Shown here: positions 18,197 to 27,119 of the stretch, one piece after another
Layout: each line of letters opens with the position of its first letter
How positions within the stretch are numbered: position 1 is the first letter of the stretch
DNA from: Robiginitalea myxolifaciens
GTDB taxonomy: Bacteria > Bacteroidota > Bacteroidia > Flavobacteriales > Flavobacteriaceae
Direction: 5' to 3'
Length of the DNA: 64,000 nucleotides
Assembly (NCBI RefSeq): GCF_900115205.1
Contig: NZ_FOYQ01000001.1
Location: 1,267,240-1,331,239, forward strand
The notes under the pieces: generated by a model
The model's input: the letters and a program-made list of their open reading frames with translations, nothing else
What the model was told of the DNA's origin: nothing
Database searches by the model: none
Position numbers and translations under genes: made by a program

Positions 18197-19348
18197 ATGC
18201 TGTTCAAAGAGGTACTCGGACACAGAAATCTCCATGCGCACCTGACTGCCAGCGCAGATGGGGGACGTATCCCCCACGCCCAACTTTTTGTGGGGCCGGA
18301 AGGGAGCGGGACCTTGCCGGCGGCCATTGCATACGCTCAATACATCCTTTGTGGAAATTCGGGCGGCGAAAATGAAGGCGGCGCTGAGGCATGCAATCTT
18401 AAATGTGCACAATTAACACATCCCGACCTGCACTTTTCTTTTCCCGTGGCCTCTTCGGGAAGCGGGAGTAACCATTCGGTAAGCAATGATTTCCTTAAGT
18501 CCTGGAGGGATTTCGTAGCCAACCAGCCCTATGGCAACCTTTTCGATTGGTATCAATCTATGGGTATTGAAAAAAAGCAAGGGCAGATCAGCGTCCACGA
18601 GGCCGCCGATATTGTCCGCAAACTCAGTTTGAAATCCTTTGAGGGCGGCTACAAGGTACTTATCATGTGGATGGCAGAGCGGATGAATAATTCTGCAGCC
18701 AATAAACTTTTAAAGCTGATCGAGGAACCCCCTGCCAAAACAGTGATTATCCTTATTGCCGAACAGGAGGATTTACTGCTGCAAACCATACGGAGTCGTT
18801 GCCAAATACTGCATTTTCCCCCATTGCCGGAAGAAGTAATTGTTGAAGGGCTTATGCGAAAAGGCGGAACCCGGGAGGAAGCCATGCAAATCGCACAGGA
18901 GGCACAGGGTAATTTCAACAAGGCGCAGGACCTCTTACTTCAGGATTCGGAAGATTTAATCTTTGAAAAGTGGTTCATTCAATGGACGCGAACCGCCTTT
19001 AAGGCCAAGGGAAATAAGGCATCCATACATGAATTAATTCTCTGGAGTAATGAAATCGGGAAAACTGGGCGCGAAACCCAAAAGAAGTTTCTGAACTATT
19101 GCCTGTCCGTTTTTCGCCAGGCACTGCTACTAAATTATAAAGCCAACTCCCTGGTGTATTTGCGCATCCACGACGAAAGTTTCCAGCTGAAGAAATTTGC
19201 CCCTTTTGTCCATGAAGGAAACATACAGGACATCAGGGATCAATTAGAAACCGCTATATACCATGTGGAGCGCAATGGGAATGGAAAAATAATTTTTACC
19301 GATCTTTCCATAAATCTAACCCGCCTGTTGCACAGGCCTGCAGCCTGA
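18197..19348 (+). CDS. holB: DNA polymerase III delta' subunit
   Basis: 383 residues. The N-terminus (EVLGH, then HAQLFVGPEGSGT) is the AAA+ clamp-loader form with a degenerate P-loop (GPEGSGT), as in other delta' subunits. SRCQ at about residue 202 is the sensor/arginine-finger region shared by clamp-loader subunits. It helps load the sliding clamp at the replication fork. The ATG at 18197 fits the usual family start; the next in-frame ATG is far too late. The DoxX-like gene follows after 23 bases. Confidence 0.92.
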   Translation: MLFKEVLGHRNLHAHLTASADGGRIPHAQLFVGPEGSGTLPAAIAYAQYILCGNSGGENEGGAEACNLKCAQLTHPDLHFSFPVASSGSGSNHSVSNDFLKSWRDFVANQPYGNLFDWYQSMGIEKKQGQISVHEAADIVRKLSLKSFEGGYKVLIMWMAERMNNSAANKLLKLIEEPPAKTVIILIAEQEDLLLQTIRSRCQILHFPPLPEEVIVEGLMRKGGTREEAMQIAQEAQGNFNKAQDLLLQDSEDLIFEKWFIQWTRTAFKAKGNKASIHELILWSNEIGKTGRETQKKFLNYCLSVFRQALLLNYKANSLVYLRIHDESFQLKKFAPFVHEGNIQDIRDQLETAIYHVERNGNGKIIFTDLSINLTRLLHRPAA

Positions 19349-19371
19349 AGATGGGATAAAACTAACCACTA

Positions 19372-19764
19372 ATGGGTACCCTTATGGAATTGCCACAACT
19401 TGTTTTGCTACTATTCGTAACCATCACATTCCTGCAAAGCGGGTTGGATAAGGTTTTCGATTGGAAGGGTAATGTCAGCTGGCTAAGCTCGCATTTCAGC
19501 AAGACCTTTTTAGGTGCCATGGTTCCGCTACTACTCGCCGTAATTACCCTGGCCGAAATAGCTACAGGAATATGCGCAATAATAGGCATATATGGCTGGT
19601 TTACAGGGTCTTACATGAATTTTGCCTTATATGCTGGTTTTGGCTCCTGCATCACCTTGCTCATGCTGCTTTTCGGGCAACGTGTGGCCAAAGACTACGA
19701 CGGTGCGCGCACTATTGTAATCTATTTAGTGCCTTGCGTGCTACTACTAATTTTAGCAGGTTAA
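19372..19764 (+). CDS. DoxX-like small membrane protein
   Basis: 130 residues with four hydrophobic spans (about 7-22, 47-68, 75-95, 108-128). The first span is followed by SGLDKVFDW, which resembles the FLxxGxxKL segment of DoxX/SURF4-type proteins. An alternative start at the second ATG (residue 5, 19384) would be equally good. Role unknown. It lies 23 bases after holB on the same strand and its stop is five bases from the convergent OmpH-like gene. Confidence 0.65.
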   Translation: MGTLMELPQLVLLLFVTITFLQSGLDKVFDWKGNVSWLSSHFSKTFLGAMVPLLLAVITLAEIATGICAIIGIYGWFTGSYMNFALYAGFGSCITLLMLLFGQRVAKDYDGARTIVIYLVPCVLLLILAG

Positions 19765-19769
19765 GACCG

Positions 19770-20279
19770 CTAGTTGTTTTTATAGGAATCGTTAAGGACC
19801 TTGAGGACTTCCTCGGTCACATTTTGAGCCTCTGCACCATAGATCACTGAACTTCCTTCTCCTGAAGCGAGGATATACGTGTAGCCTTTGGATTTGGCGT
19901 ACTCGGCAACTTCTGCCTCCACAACAATTCGTATACTATCCACCTTTACCTGTCCTTTACGCTGCATTGCGGCCTCTTCTTGCTGTAACTGCTGGCCTAC
20001 GAGGTTTGCCCGTTGTTGCAAAGCATTCATTTCCTCCTGTGCCTTTTGCTGAGACATGCTACGGGACTTTGTTTGTATATCCTGCGCCAATAATTGGAAC
20101 GCCTGCGAAATACTATCCCGACGACGTGCAAAAGTTTCCGCCTCCAATTGATATTTGGTTTCAACATCAATTTTCCGTTGATAACCCTCTAAGAGTTCCG
20201 GATAATTCACATACGCTATTTTGGTTTCCTGGCAACCCATCGTTAAGGCAACCAATGCCACAAAGAATACTCGTTTCAT
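19770..20279 (-). CDS. OmpH/Skp-like lipoprotein
   Basis: 169 residues. The signal MKRVFFVALVALTMGC has a lipobox Cys at residue 16. Residues 35-120 are a long charged, Gln-rich helical hairpin, as in Skp, and the C-terminal half has the YTYILASG segment of the OmpH family. It probably chaperones outer-membrane proteins in the periplasm; the lipid anchor is unusual compared with soluble E. coli Skp. An exact TAnnTTTG box sits 20 bases before its start. Confidence 0.85.
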   Translation of the reverse strand: MKRVFFVALVALTMGCQETKIAYVNYPELLEGYQRKIDVETKYQLEAETFARRRDSISQAFQLLAQDIQTKSRSMSQQKAQEEMNALQQRANLVGQQLQQEEAAMQRKGQVKVDSIRIVVEAEVAEYAKSKGYTYILASGEGSSVIYGAEAQNVTEEVLKVLNDSYKNN

Positions 20280-20299
20280 ACGTTCTATTAAAATTCGTC

Positions 20300-20307
20300 C
20301 AAAAATA
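20300..20307 (-). promoter_or_regulatory. -7 box upstream of the OmpH-like gene
   Basis: On the minus strand this reads TATTTTTG, an exact TAnnTTTG match 20 bases before the ATG at 20279. No TTG element is seen at 17-23 bases upstream. Confidence 0.5.
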
Positions 20308-20330
20308 GTAAAGCCAAAGGACTATGGGTC

Positions 20331-21155
20331 CTAATTCAGAGGTTGTTTTTGTAAAATATAGATCATGGAAGATGCCTGGCCCGAAAAGACTGATTTAAAA
20401 TTTGACCATAAGCCAACGCATATTCCCCGAAGACCAGCGAAGCTTTTGCCCTTGTGTCTTTCGGACAACCAGGAGACGTAAAAGGCATCCAACCACATCC
20501 TTTTCATTCCTGCTTTTTGAAAACCTATCGGTACAATATGCTCGTCTATCGCGGCGGGCGAAAAGTGCCAAAGGTGCCTGGGTACGTCATACGCTGCCCA
20601 GAATTCCTTGTAATAATGCGCATCACATGACTCAAAATTAGGAAGGGCCAGGACCAAAATTCCGGCATCACTGAGCATGGCATGAAACTCTTGGAGCGCC
20701 TTCTCCCAATTCGGAATATGTTCCAAAACGTGCCACAGCGTTATGACATCAAATCGTTGATCGCTTAAAGCCTCGGTATTGGCTTGCAATTCTACTCCCT
20801 TTGTAGCGGCGATATCCCTGGCCTTTTTGCCGGGCTCCACACCCACGGCATTATATCCCTTGACTTGGGCTGCCCCAACAAAATCCCCGGTTCCCGCTCC
20901 AAAGTCAAGCAGCCTGACACCCGGTTTGCTGTGCTTTCCGATGATCCCTAATTTCCATTTCAAATGAAAGCGCTTGGCCTGAGCATAGACCCATTCCATA
21001 AGACCCTTTTTACGATCCGAATGAGAAACGTAATCCGAGGAGGCGTAATACTTAGTCAAATTATCCGGAACCGGCAGGGTTTGCCGAATGCTTCCCGACC
21101 CCCAGGGTATTACCTCGTACGTTTCCTGGCTTACCAAGTGGTCTTTGACTTTCAT
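20331..21155 (-). CDS. Class I SAM-dependent methyltransferase
   Basis: 274 residues. LLDFGAGTGDFV (motif I) and the later DVITLWHVLEHIPNWE (motif II region, DVITLWHVLEH) are the SAM-binding signature of class I methyltransferases of the Methyltransf_23 type. Substrate is not predictable; similar flavobacterial proteins are often near mnmG. It is downstream of mnmG on the same strand, with a parS-type palindrome in the 36-base gap. A C-terminal hydrophobic stretch is too weak for a membrane span. Confidence 0.9.
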   Translation of the reverse strand: MKVKDHLVSQETYEVIPWGSGSIRQTLPVPDNLTKYYASSDYVSHSDRKKGLMEWVYAQAKRFHLKWKLGIIGKHSKPGVRLLDFGAGTGDFVGAAQVKGYNAVGVEPGKKARDIAATKGVELQANTEALSDQRFDVITLWHVLEHIPNWEKALQEFHAMLSDAGILVLALPNFESCDAHYYKEFWAAYDVPRHLWHFSPAAIDEHIVPIGFQKAGMKRMWLDAFYVSWLSERHKGKSFAGLRGICVGLWSNFKSVFSGQASSMIYILQKQPLN

Positions 21156-21176
21156 TGAAGGATTCTTGTTGAAATA

Positions 21177-21192
21177 TGTTCCACGTGGAACT
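21177..21192. other. parS-type ParB-binding site, copy 1
   Basis: TGTTCCACGTGGAACT fits the bacterial parS consensus TGTTNCACGTGNAACA at 15 of 16 positions; only the last base differs. The core GTTCCACGTGGAAC is a perfect palindrome. It lies in the gap between mnmG and the methyltransferase gene, its last base being the final base of the mnmG stop codon. Confidence 0.8.
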
Positions 21193-23060
21193 TAACGCCC
21201 CAAATGGACGAGCAAAACACTGATGTCGCTAGGCGAAACACCGCTGATTCGCGAAGCCTGGGCTATGGATGTAGGTTTGATTTTCTTTAGTTTTTCCCGC
21301 GCTTCATAGGATAACGAAGACAGAGAATCATAAGCTATCCCCTCTGGGATGGGAACATTCTCCAGACGGCTAAGTTTATCCGCATTCTCCTTTTCCTTGC
21401 GAATATATCCGGCGTACTTTACTTCTATTTCCGCCTGCTCCAACACCTCTGCATGCAAATCATTGGAGGCTACATAGTCCGATACTTCCGGAAGTTCCAG
21501 CATGTGCTCCATAGTGATCCGCGGACGTGAAAATATTCTAACCAACTTGTCGCTCTGCTTTACGGGTGCAGAACCTACGCGTTCCAGAATTTTATTCACC
21601 TCTTTAGGGTTAAAACTGGCCTTTTTGAAGAAGCCAACCAACGCTTCAGATTCCTTTAGCTTTGATTCACTCTGCTTTAAGCGATCTTCAGACGCCAATC
21701 CCAAATCATATCCCCTTGGAGTCAGGCGCAAATCGGCATTGTCCTGGCGCAATAGTGTGCGATACTCTGCTCTTGAGGTAAACATGCGATAAGGTTCCTC
21801 TGTGCCTTTGGTGATGAGATCGTCAATCAATACGCCAATATAAGCCTCATCCCGGCCCAGTTTAAAAGGACCCTTCTCCTGTATCTTGAGGCTGGCATTG
21901 ATTCCCGCCATCAAACCCTGGGCCCCCGCTTCTTCATAACCGGTAGTTCCATTGATTTGACCTGCAAAGAATAAATTAGTCACCAATTTCGTCTCCAGCG
22001 TGTGACGCAATTGGGTTGGAGGAAAATAATCGTATTCTATCGCGTATCCGGGTCTGAAAAATTTAACCTTTTCAAATCCTTTGACTTGTCGGAGCGCTTT
22101 GAACTGTACTTCTTCAGGGAGGGAAGTACTAAAACCATTTACATAAACCTCAACCGTATTCCAGCCTTCCGGCTCTACGAATATCTGATGACGGTCCTTA
22201 TCCTTAAAGCGATCGATTTTATCTTCTATACTGGGGCAATAGCGCGGTCCGATACTCTGTATGCGCCCATTAAACATAGGGCTTCTATCAAAGCCCTCCC
22301 GCAAGAGATCGTGAACGGCTTCACTCGTATAGGTCATATGGCAATCCCGCTGACGGGTTAGGCCCTTCCGGTTTAAGTAGGAAAATGTGCCCGGATTCTC
22401 ATCCCCGGGTTGAACGATCATTGCCTCATAATCCAAACTTCTCCCATCTACTCTTGGCGGCGTTCCGGTTTTCATTCTCCCCGAATCAAAACCAAGATCT
22501 ACCAGCTGCTCCGTTATCCCGGTTGCTGCTCTTTCCCCGGCACGGCCTCCGCCAAACTGCTTCTCGCCAATGTGGATTAATCCATTGAGGAAGGTGCCGT
22601 TAGTAAGCACAACACTTTTGGCTGCTATTTCAACTCCCAGTGACGTACGAACACCTACTACGCGTTCGCCTTCAATCAGCAATCCAGTTACCATTTCTTG
22701 ATAGAAATCCAGATTTCCGATCCCTTCCAGGGCATTTCTCCAGGATTCCGCAAAAAGCATCCGGTCGTTCTGGGTGCGGGGACTCCACATGGCCGGGCCT
22801 TTTGATTTATTGAGCATCTTAAACTGTATCGCTGAGGCGTCGCTTACCAAACCACTTAATCCCCCCAACGCATCGATCTCCCTAACGATCTGGCCTTTTG
22901 CGATTCCGCCCATAGCCGGATTACAGGACATCTGTCCAATGGTCTGTAAATTCATAGTAACCAAAAGGGTCTTGCTTCCCATATTGGCAGCAGCAGCGGC
23001 AGCCTCACAACCTGCGTGACCTCCACCTACTACAACTACATCATATACTTCTGAAAACAT
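21192..23060 (-). CDS. mnmG: tRNA uridine-5-carboxymethylaminomethyl modification enzyme MnmG (GidA)
   Basis: 622 residues, standard length. It works with MnmE to build cmnm5U at the wobble position of certain tRNAs. VVGGGHAGCEAA at the N-terminus is the FAD-binding turn; GGGRAGE, RMKTGTPPRVD and GTTGYEEAGAQG are further MnmG signatures. It starts two bases after the ybeY stop, and a parS-type site lies just outside each end. MnmG is frequently origin-proximal in bacteria, which fits the parS sites. Confidence 0.98.
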   Translation of the reverse strand: MFSEVYDVVVVGGGHAGCEAAAAAANMGSKTLLVTMNLQTIGQMSCNPAMGGIAKGQIVREIDALGGLSGLVSDASAIQFKMLNKSKGPAMWSPRTQNDRMLFAESWRNALEGIGNLDFYQEMVTGLLIEGERVVGVRTSLGVEIAAKSVVLTNGTFLNGLIHIGEKQFGGGRAGERAATGITEQLVDLGFDSGRMKTGTPPRVDGRSLDYEAMIVQPGDENPGTFSYLNRKGLTRQRDCHMTYTSEAVHDLLREGFDRSPMFNGRIQSIGPRYCPSIEDKIDRFKDKDRHQIFVEPEGWNTVEVYVNGFSTSLPEEVQFKALRQVKGFEKVKFFRPGYAIEYDYFPPTQLRHTLETKLVTNLFFAGQINGTTGYEEAGAQGLMAGINASLKIQEKGPFKLGRDEAYIGVLIDDLITKGTEEPYRMFTSRAEYRTLLRQDNADLRLTPRGYDLGLASEDRLKQSESKLKESEALVGFFKKASFNPKEVNKILERVGSAPVKQSDKLVRIFSRPRITMEHMLELPEVSDYVASNDLHAEVLEQAEIEVKYAGYIRKEKENADKLSRLENVPIPEGIAYDSLSSLSYEAREKLKKIKPTSIAQASRISGVSPSDISVLLVHLGR

Positions 23061-23062
23061 AA

Positions 23063-23509
23063 TTAATGTTTCACGTGGAACATATCTAAGGCCGCGTCTT
23101 CGAGCTTTCGCATTTCCCAGACTTCTTCTTCACTATGATCATCGTAGCCCAATAGATGCAATAACCCATGTGCCATTACCCGGCGTAACTCCTCTTCATA
23201 AGTCGTTTTCAAACTCGCAGCATTATCTGCAACCCTATCCGTAGAAATAAAGATTTCCCCGGATATCTCCTGATTTGACCCGTAGGGAAATGTTAGGATA
23301 TCGGTGTAATAATCGTGGTTTAAGAACTGCTTATTCATTCCCAGCAGTTCCTCGTCTGAACAGAAATAATAATGAAGATTCTCAATCCTTGCAGAATGAA
23401 CCTCCCCCAAAGAAATTAACCAATCGGTATATTTCTCTTTTTCCTGAAGATCAGCGCCTTCACTCTTGTGGTATACTATCGGATCGTTCCCGGAAATAAC
23501 TTTTGACAC
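23063..23509 (-). CDS. ybeY: Endoribonuclease YbeY (16S rRNA maturation)
   Basis: 148 residues. HGLLHLLGYDDH (114-125) is the zinc-binding motif of YbeY, with the third His one residue later than in the E. coli HxxxHxxxxxH spacing, so Asp124 or His125 may complete the site. The start at 23509 lies inside the upstream DUF4175 gene (50-base overlap); no ATG, GTG or TTG in frame occurs between the overlap and the conserved region, so this start is the only reasonable one. The last codons (MFHVKH) are spelled by a parS-type site. Confidence 0.92.
   Translation of the reverse strand: MSKVISGNDPIVYHKSEGADLQEKEKYTDWLISLGEVHSARIENLHYYFCSDEELLGMNKQFLNHDYYTDILTFPYGSNQEISGEIFISTDRVADNAASLKTTYEEELRRVMAHGLLHLLGYDDHSEEEVWEMRKLEDAALDMFHVKH
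23067..23082. other. parS-type ParB-binding site, copy 2 (inside ybeY)
   Basis: TGTTTCACGTGGAACA matches the consensus TGTTNCACGTGNAACA at all 16 positions. It is inside the 3' end of ybeY and sits six bases upstream of the mnmG start codon. Copy 1 lies 1.9 kb away on the far side of mnmG. Confidence 0.85.
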
Positions 23510-26500
23510 GGTCCTTATAATTGAGCCGCAAAGGTAATACTTGTCTGTTTAATATCTCCTGAGTGTTTTGAATGCGTTCAAATACCTCCGGACGCGTAAT
23601 AATGGGGTTTCTGAAATACTCCTCATTTGTATTGCTCGTCCGACGGCTTTCCTCCTCCTGCTGAAAAGATGCGTTCTCCAATTGCATCAATCGTTGCTGA
23701 ATCGCATTCATTTGATTCGCCGTACGCTCCGTGATACCAGACCGAAGCAATTCATTTTCGAACTGCTCCATCTGCCGCGCAATACTTCGCAGCATTTCCT
23801 TATCTGATTCCTGTATTAAGTCTTCTAACTGTTGCTCCAGTTGCATTCGTATACGCTGCTGCTCCTTATATATACTATATACTTCCTCGTAATTCAATTC
23901 ACTCTCACCCTGACCATTGCCCGATCCGCTGCCTTCTCCTGAACTACCGTCTTTTCCCCCGTTCTGGCCCTCTCCCTGCTGTCCTTGAGAACCATTGCCA
24001 TCACCTCCCTGTTCGCCTTTGCCGTTATTTCCAGACCCGCCTTGCTCTCCTGATTCTCCATTCTGCCCTCCTTCACCTTGTTGCCCTGATTGGCCTTGCT
24101 CGCCCGATTCACCTTGCTGTCCACCTTCTCCCTGTTGACCACCTTCTCCTTCAGATCCGGATTCTCCCTGTTTCCCGGCTTCGCCTTCGTTTCCTTCCTG
24201 ACCTTCCCCGGAACTTCCTTCCTGCATTTGTTGCTGCAAATCCTGCTGGCTTTTGATAATGTCCGGCAATTGAAAATCTCCCCCGCCAGATCCCTTTCCT
24301 GGTTTCATGGATTGTTGCATGTTCTCCAGGGCAGCTGCTAGCATTGCTGCGAGCTCATTAGAGGCCGTTATGGTGTATTGCTGATAGGAAGCTCCCCGCA
24401 GCCATTGGCTCTCCGCCAGAACCTCCAGGCTTTTGTCAATATTGTAGTAGACCTCTCCAATCTGTTTGTTAATGGTTTCGCTGATTTCCGGCCGCCGCAG
24501 CGAAAGCGCCAACAAGCTATCATCTACGTGCTCAAAAAGATTGCGCAGTTCCTGTTGCCTGCGAATGTCCCCTGTTTCATTCAATCCCCGCTCCCTGTAC
24601 TGTTGAACCTGGTCAAACAAACGTTCCTCCTCCAAGGAAAAGCTCACCAAATTCTCCAGGATCTGCCGAAGCATTTCGGCATCCTCGGCGTTCTGGGATT
24701 CGCTGGAACCACCCATGCCCCCGCCATCCTGGTTTAAAGCTTCCGCCATCTCCTTTATTTTACGAGCCGCACTACGCTGTTTATTGGCTGCCTTTGCCGC
24801 CTCAGACGACGATTCGCCCTCTTGGCCACCCGCCATCTCGTCTCGCTTGGCGTTCTCATAGCTCTCCAGAGCCCTTTCGGCATCCTGCTGATCTTTGTCT
24901 ATGGCCGCCTCCTTGGTTGCATTCCGTTTCCAGGGCATAGGCTGTTTCAAATCCTGATTTGCTCTTTCTAAATCCTGCAGATCCAATCGCAGGCTGTCGA
25001 ACTGCTTGCTTAGTTTTTCTTGTTCTTCCAGGCCGCTATCCTCAAAATTCTCCTTTAATCCGGAAAGTGTTTCCTGGCGCTTGGCCATTTTCTCCAGCTT
25101 CCGGGCCAAAGCGCGTGCCTGCTGCTGTACATAGTATCGCTTGGTAAGCTCGAGCAGTTGCTGTAAACTTCGGTCATTCTGGGCTTGCTGCTTGCCCATT
25201 TCTTCCAGTTGTTCCTGCAATTCTTCCTGGCTCAACTTGTCGAGAATCTCTTGCATCTCCTTCATTAAAGCGGCATTTTTCCTGGCCTCTATCTCTTGCC
25301 GTTCCAAACGCTCCTCGAGCAATTCCTTGAATTCATTTTCACTCTCATCTTTCTCAAAGCTTTCCTTCAGCTCCCTGGAGAACTTCTCCATCAGTTTCTC
25401 CTGTTGAATCTGGCGATTGATCGTTTCCTTCAGGCCCCGGCTTTCATTAAAGCCCATTTCCTGCCGCTCCTTTTGCAATTGCAATTCGTTGTCCAGCGCC
25501 TCTGTGGCCTCCTTTTGCTTTTCCCGCGTCCGCTCCAGAGCAGAAAGTATTCCCTTCTGATTGTCCAGCAATCTTTGTGCTAACTCAGCGCTATCAGGCA
25601 CCTGTAGCCTGAATACCTGGCTCTTCGTACTTTTTCCATTCCGTAACCCGTCATTATCCCGAACTTCAAAATACAACTCGTAGGAAGCCGGGGGAAGATT
25701 TGCTATCCCACTAGGAAACGTATAGTAAAACTCCTGGTAATTATCGCCGGAAGGTTGCAGGGCTATGGTGCCCACTTCTTCGGAGGTGTCTGAATCCGAA
25801 ATGACCACCGCAAGGCCAGCTATGCCGTGATCGTCAGAGGCCGTTCCCGAAAAGAAATATTGCTCAGGTGAAATAGAATCCTGCAGCACCTCAACAGCCA
25901 CGCGGGGATATTCGTCGCGGATCACCTTTACCTCATAATTAAGACCCTCGTAATCCATTAAATTTTCATTGCTCGTACTAAGGGCATAGGGGCCCGATGA
26001 GAAAAACCGCTTTTGAAATGTAAAGTTGTTCCCCGCCTTCTCCATAAAGCGCATGGTATCCTTATCGGTATAGCGTATTGCATCGGTATGTACTGCGGTC
26101 AGCTCCCAATTAACCCGTGTCCCTTCCGGTATGGAAAAATCGCCGGAGCCCTGAATTTCCTCGGGGGATCTCTTTAAGTAGGTGGGATATTCCAAGCGTA
26201 CCGAAAAGCGGTCGATAAGTGGAATCTGCAGGACTTCCAACTCGTAGCGCGCCGAACGCCAACCGTTGGATTCGAAATAGAGTTCCGAGGATTGCAGAGG
26301 TGGATTGAGGGTTGTTTCAAAATGGGTTAGCCTGTCCGACATAAGCACCGGCCGGCCATCTACCCAAAGCGTAACTTCTTCCGGCTGCAGTTCCCCTTCT
26401 GTACTTACCCTAATTACAACAGGAGCGTTTTCCAGCACCCGAAGCGAATCGTTCAGGAGGGCAAAGCTAAATGGGGCTGGGGGCGAAAAATTTGCTTCGT

Positions 26501-27071
26501 AGCGCAGCACGCGATCGTAGGATCCGAAGAAATCCCTGGCCTTACCGGTCACAAAAATGAGTGCCAGCAGTGCCAATGGAATTAAAAGCAGCTTGGCGCG
26601 TTTGTAGGCGATTGAAAAATTTACCGCTTTGATAAAGGGTATCCGGGTAAGCTGTTCTGAGCGCTGATCGATACTGGCCATAAGCAATTCGGAATCGTCT
26701 TTGCGCCTGGCTAATTCCAACAAGTTCAGCAGCCTGTCACCTACTTCAGGAAAATGCTCCCCGATGATACGGGAGCCTTCCTCCTGGCTCAATCCTTCCC
26801 TTAAGTTCAAGAGCTCCAGGGAAGGCCTGATAATCCAATAGTACAATCCGAAGCCGATACCCAGCAGCAATACCCAAAACAAGACGGCCCGGGCAGTTCC
26901 GGACATCCAGAGTGCGTATTCCAGCCCTCCTGCAGCCAACATCAGTACCGCGGAGGCGAAAATAAACAGGATGCCCCCGAGCAAAAGCTTCCTCAGGTAA
27001 TAGCGCCGCATAAAGGCTTGCAGTTTCTGCAGTATGGTTTGGTACCGTTCCAAATCCCTATCTTTAATCAC
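23460..27071 (-). CDS. Large DUF4175-type membrane protein with coiled coils and a Gly/Gln/Glu/Ser-rich tract
   Basis: 1203 residues. Two N-terminal membrane spans (about 28-48 and 59-79) and a third near 160-176 precede a periplasmic part with beta-sandwich-like segments (about 200-500). A very long charged helical region follows (about 505-950), rich in Glu, Gln, Lys and Arg, and then a low-complexity tract (about 953-1056) of Gly, Gln, Glu and Ser. It ends in another helical domain. I recognise it as the Bacteroidota DUF4175 family (sometimes labelled ATPase, though I see no P-loop). Function unknown. It heads the run DUF4175, ybeY, mnmG, methyltransferase and is divergent from the AlkB-like gene, 48 bases away. 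Confidence 0.8.
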   Translation of the reverse strand: MIKDRDLERYQTILQKLQAFMRRYYLRKLLLGGILFIFASAVLMLAAGGLEYALWMSGTARAVLFWVLLLGIGFGLYYWIIRPSLELLNLREGLSQEEGSRIIGEHFPEVGDRLLNLLELARRKDDSELLMASIDQRSEQLTRIPFIKAVNFSIAYKRAKLLLIPLALLALIFVTGKARDFFGSYDRVLRYEANFSPPAPFSFALLNDSLRVLENAPVVIRVSTEGELQPEEVTLWVDGRPVLMSDRLTHFETTLNPPLQSSELYFESNGWRSARYELEVLQIPLIDRFSVRLEYPTYLKRSPEEIQGSGDFSIPEGTRVNWELTAVHTDAIRYTDKDTMRFMEKAGNNFTFQKRFFSSGPYALSTSNENLMDYEGLNYEVKVIRDEYPRVAVEVLQDSISPEQYFFSGTASDDHGIAGLAVVISDSDTSEEVGTIALQPSGDNYQEFYYTFPSGIANLPPASYELYFEVRDNDGLRNGKSTKSQVFRLQVPDSAELAQRLLDNQKGILSALERTREKQKEATEALDNELQLQKERQEMGFNESRGLKETINRQIQQEKLMEKFSRELKESFEKDESENEFKELLEERLERQEIEARKNAALMKEMQEILDKLSQEELQEQLEEMGKQQAQNDRSLQQLLELTKRYYVQQQARALARKLEKMAKRQETLSGLKENFEDSGLEEQEKLSKQFDSLRLDLQDLERANQDLKQPMPWKRNATKEAAIDKDQQDAERALESYENAKRDEMAGGQEGESSSEAAKAANKQRSAARKIKEMAEALNQDGGGMGGSSESQNAEDAEMLRQILENLVSFSLEEERLFDQVQQYRERGLNETGDIRRQQELRNLFEHVDDSLLALSLRRPEISETINKQIGEVYYNIDKSLEVLAESQWLRGASYQQYTITASNELAAMLAAALENMQQSMKPGKGSGGGDFQLPDIIKSQQDLQQQMQEGSSGEGQEGNEGEAGKQGESGSEGEGGQQGEGGQQGESGEQGQSGQQGEGGQNGESGEQGGSGNNGKGEQGGDGNGSQGQQGEGQNGGKDGSSGEGSGSGNGQGESELNYEEVYSIYKEQQRIRMQLEQQLEDLIQESDKEMLRSIARQMEQFENELLRSGITERTANQMNAIQQRLMQLENASFQQEEESRRTSNTNEEYFRNPIITRPEVFERIQNTQEILNRQVLPLRLNYKDRVKSYFRERSDSIPQE
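23904..24213 (-). repeat. Low-complexity tract coding for Gly/Gln/Glu/Ser repeats
   Basis: About 100 codons in the DUF4175-type gene, built from irregular units such as GEGGQQGESG and SGEQGQ. On the plus strand it appears as repeated ccttgctgtcc/ccttctccctg-like short words. It is probably a flexible linker and prone to length change by slippage. Confidence 0.85.
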
Positions 27072-27119
27072 AAGATACTAAGGGCCGGGAAAAAGCGGCC
27101 GTTAATTGTTGTTAAAAGC

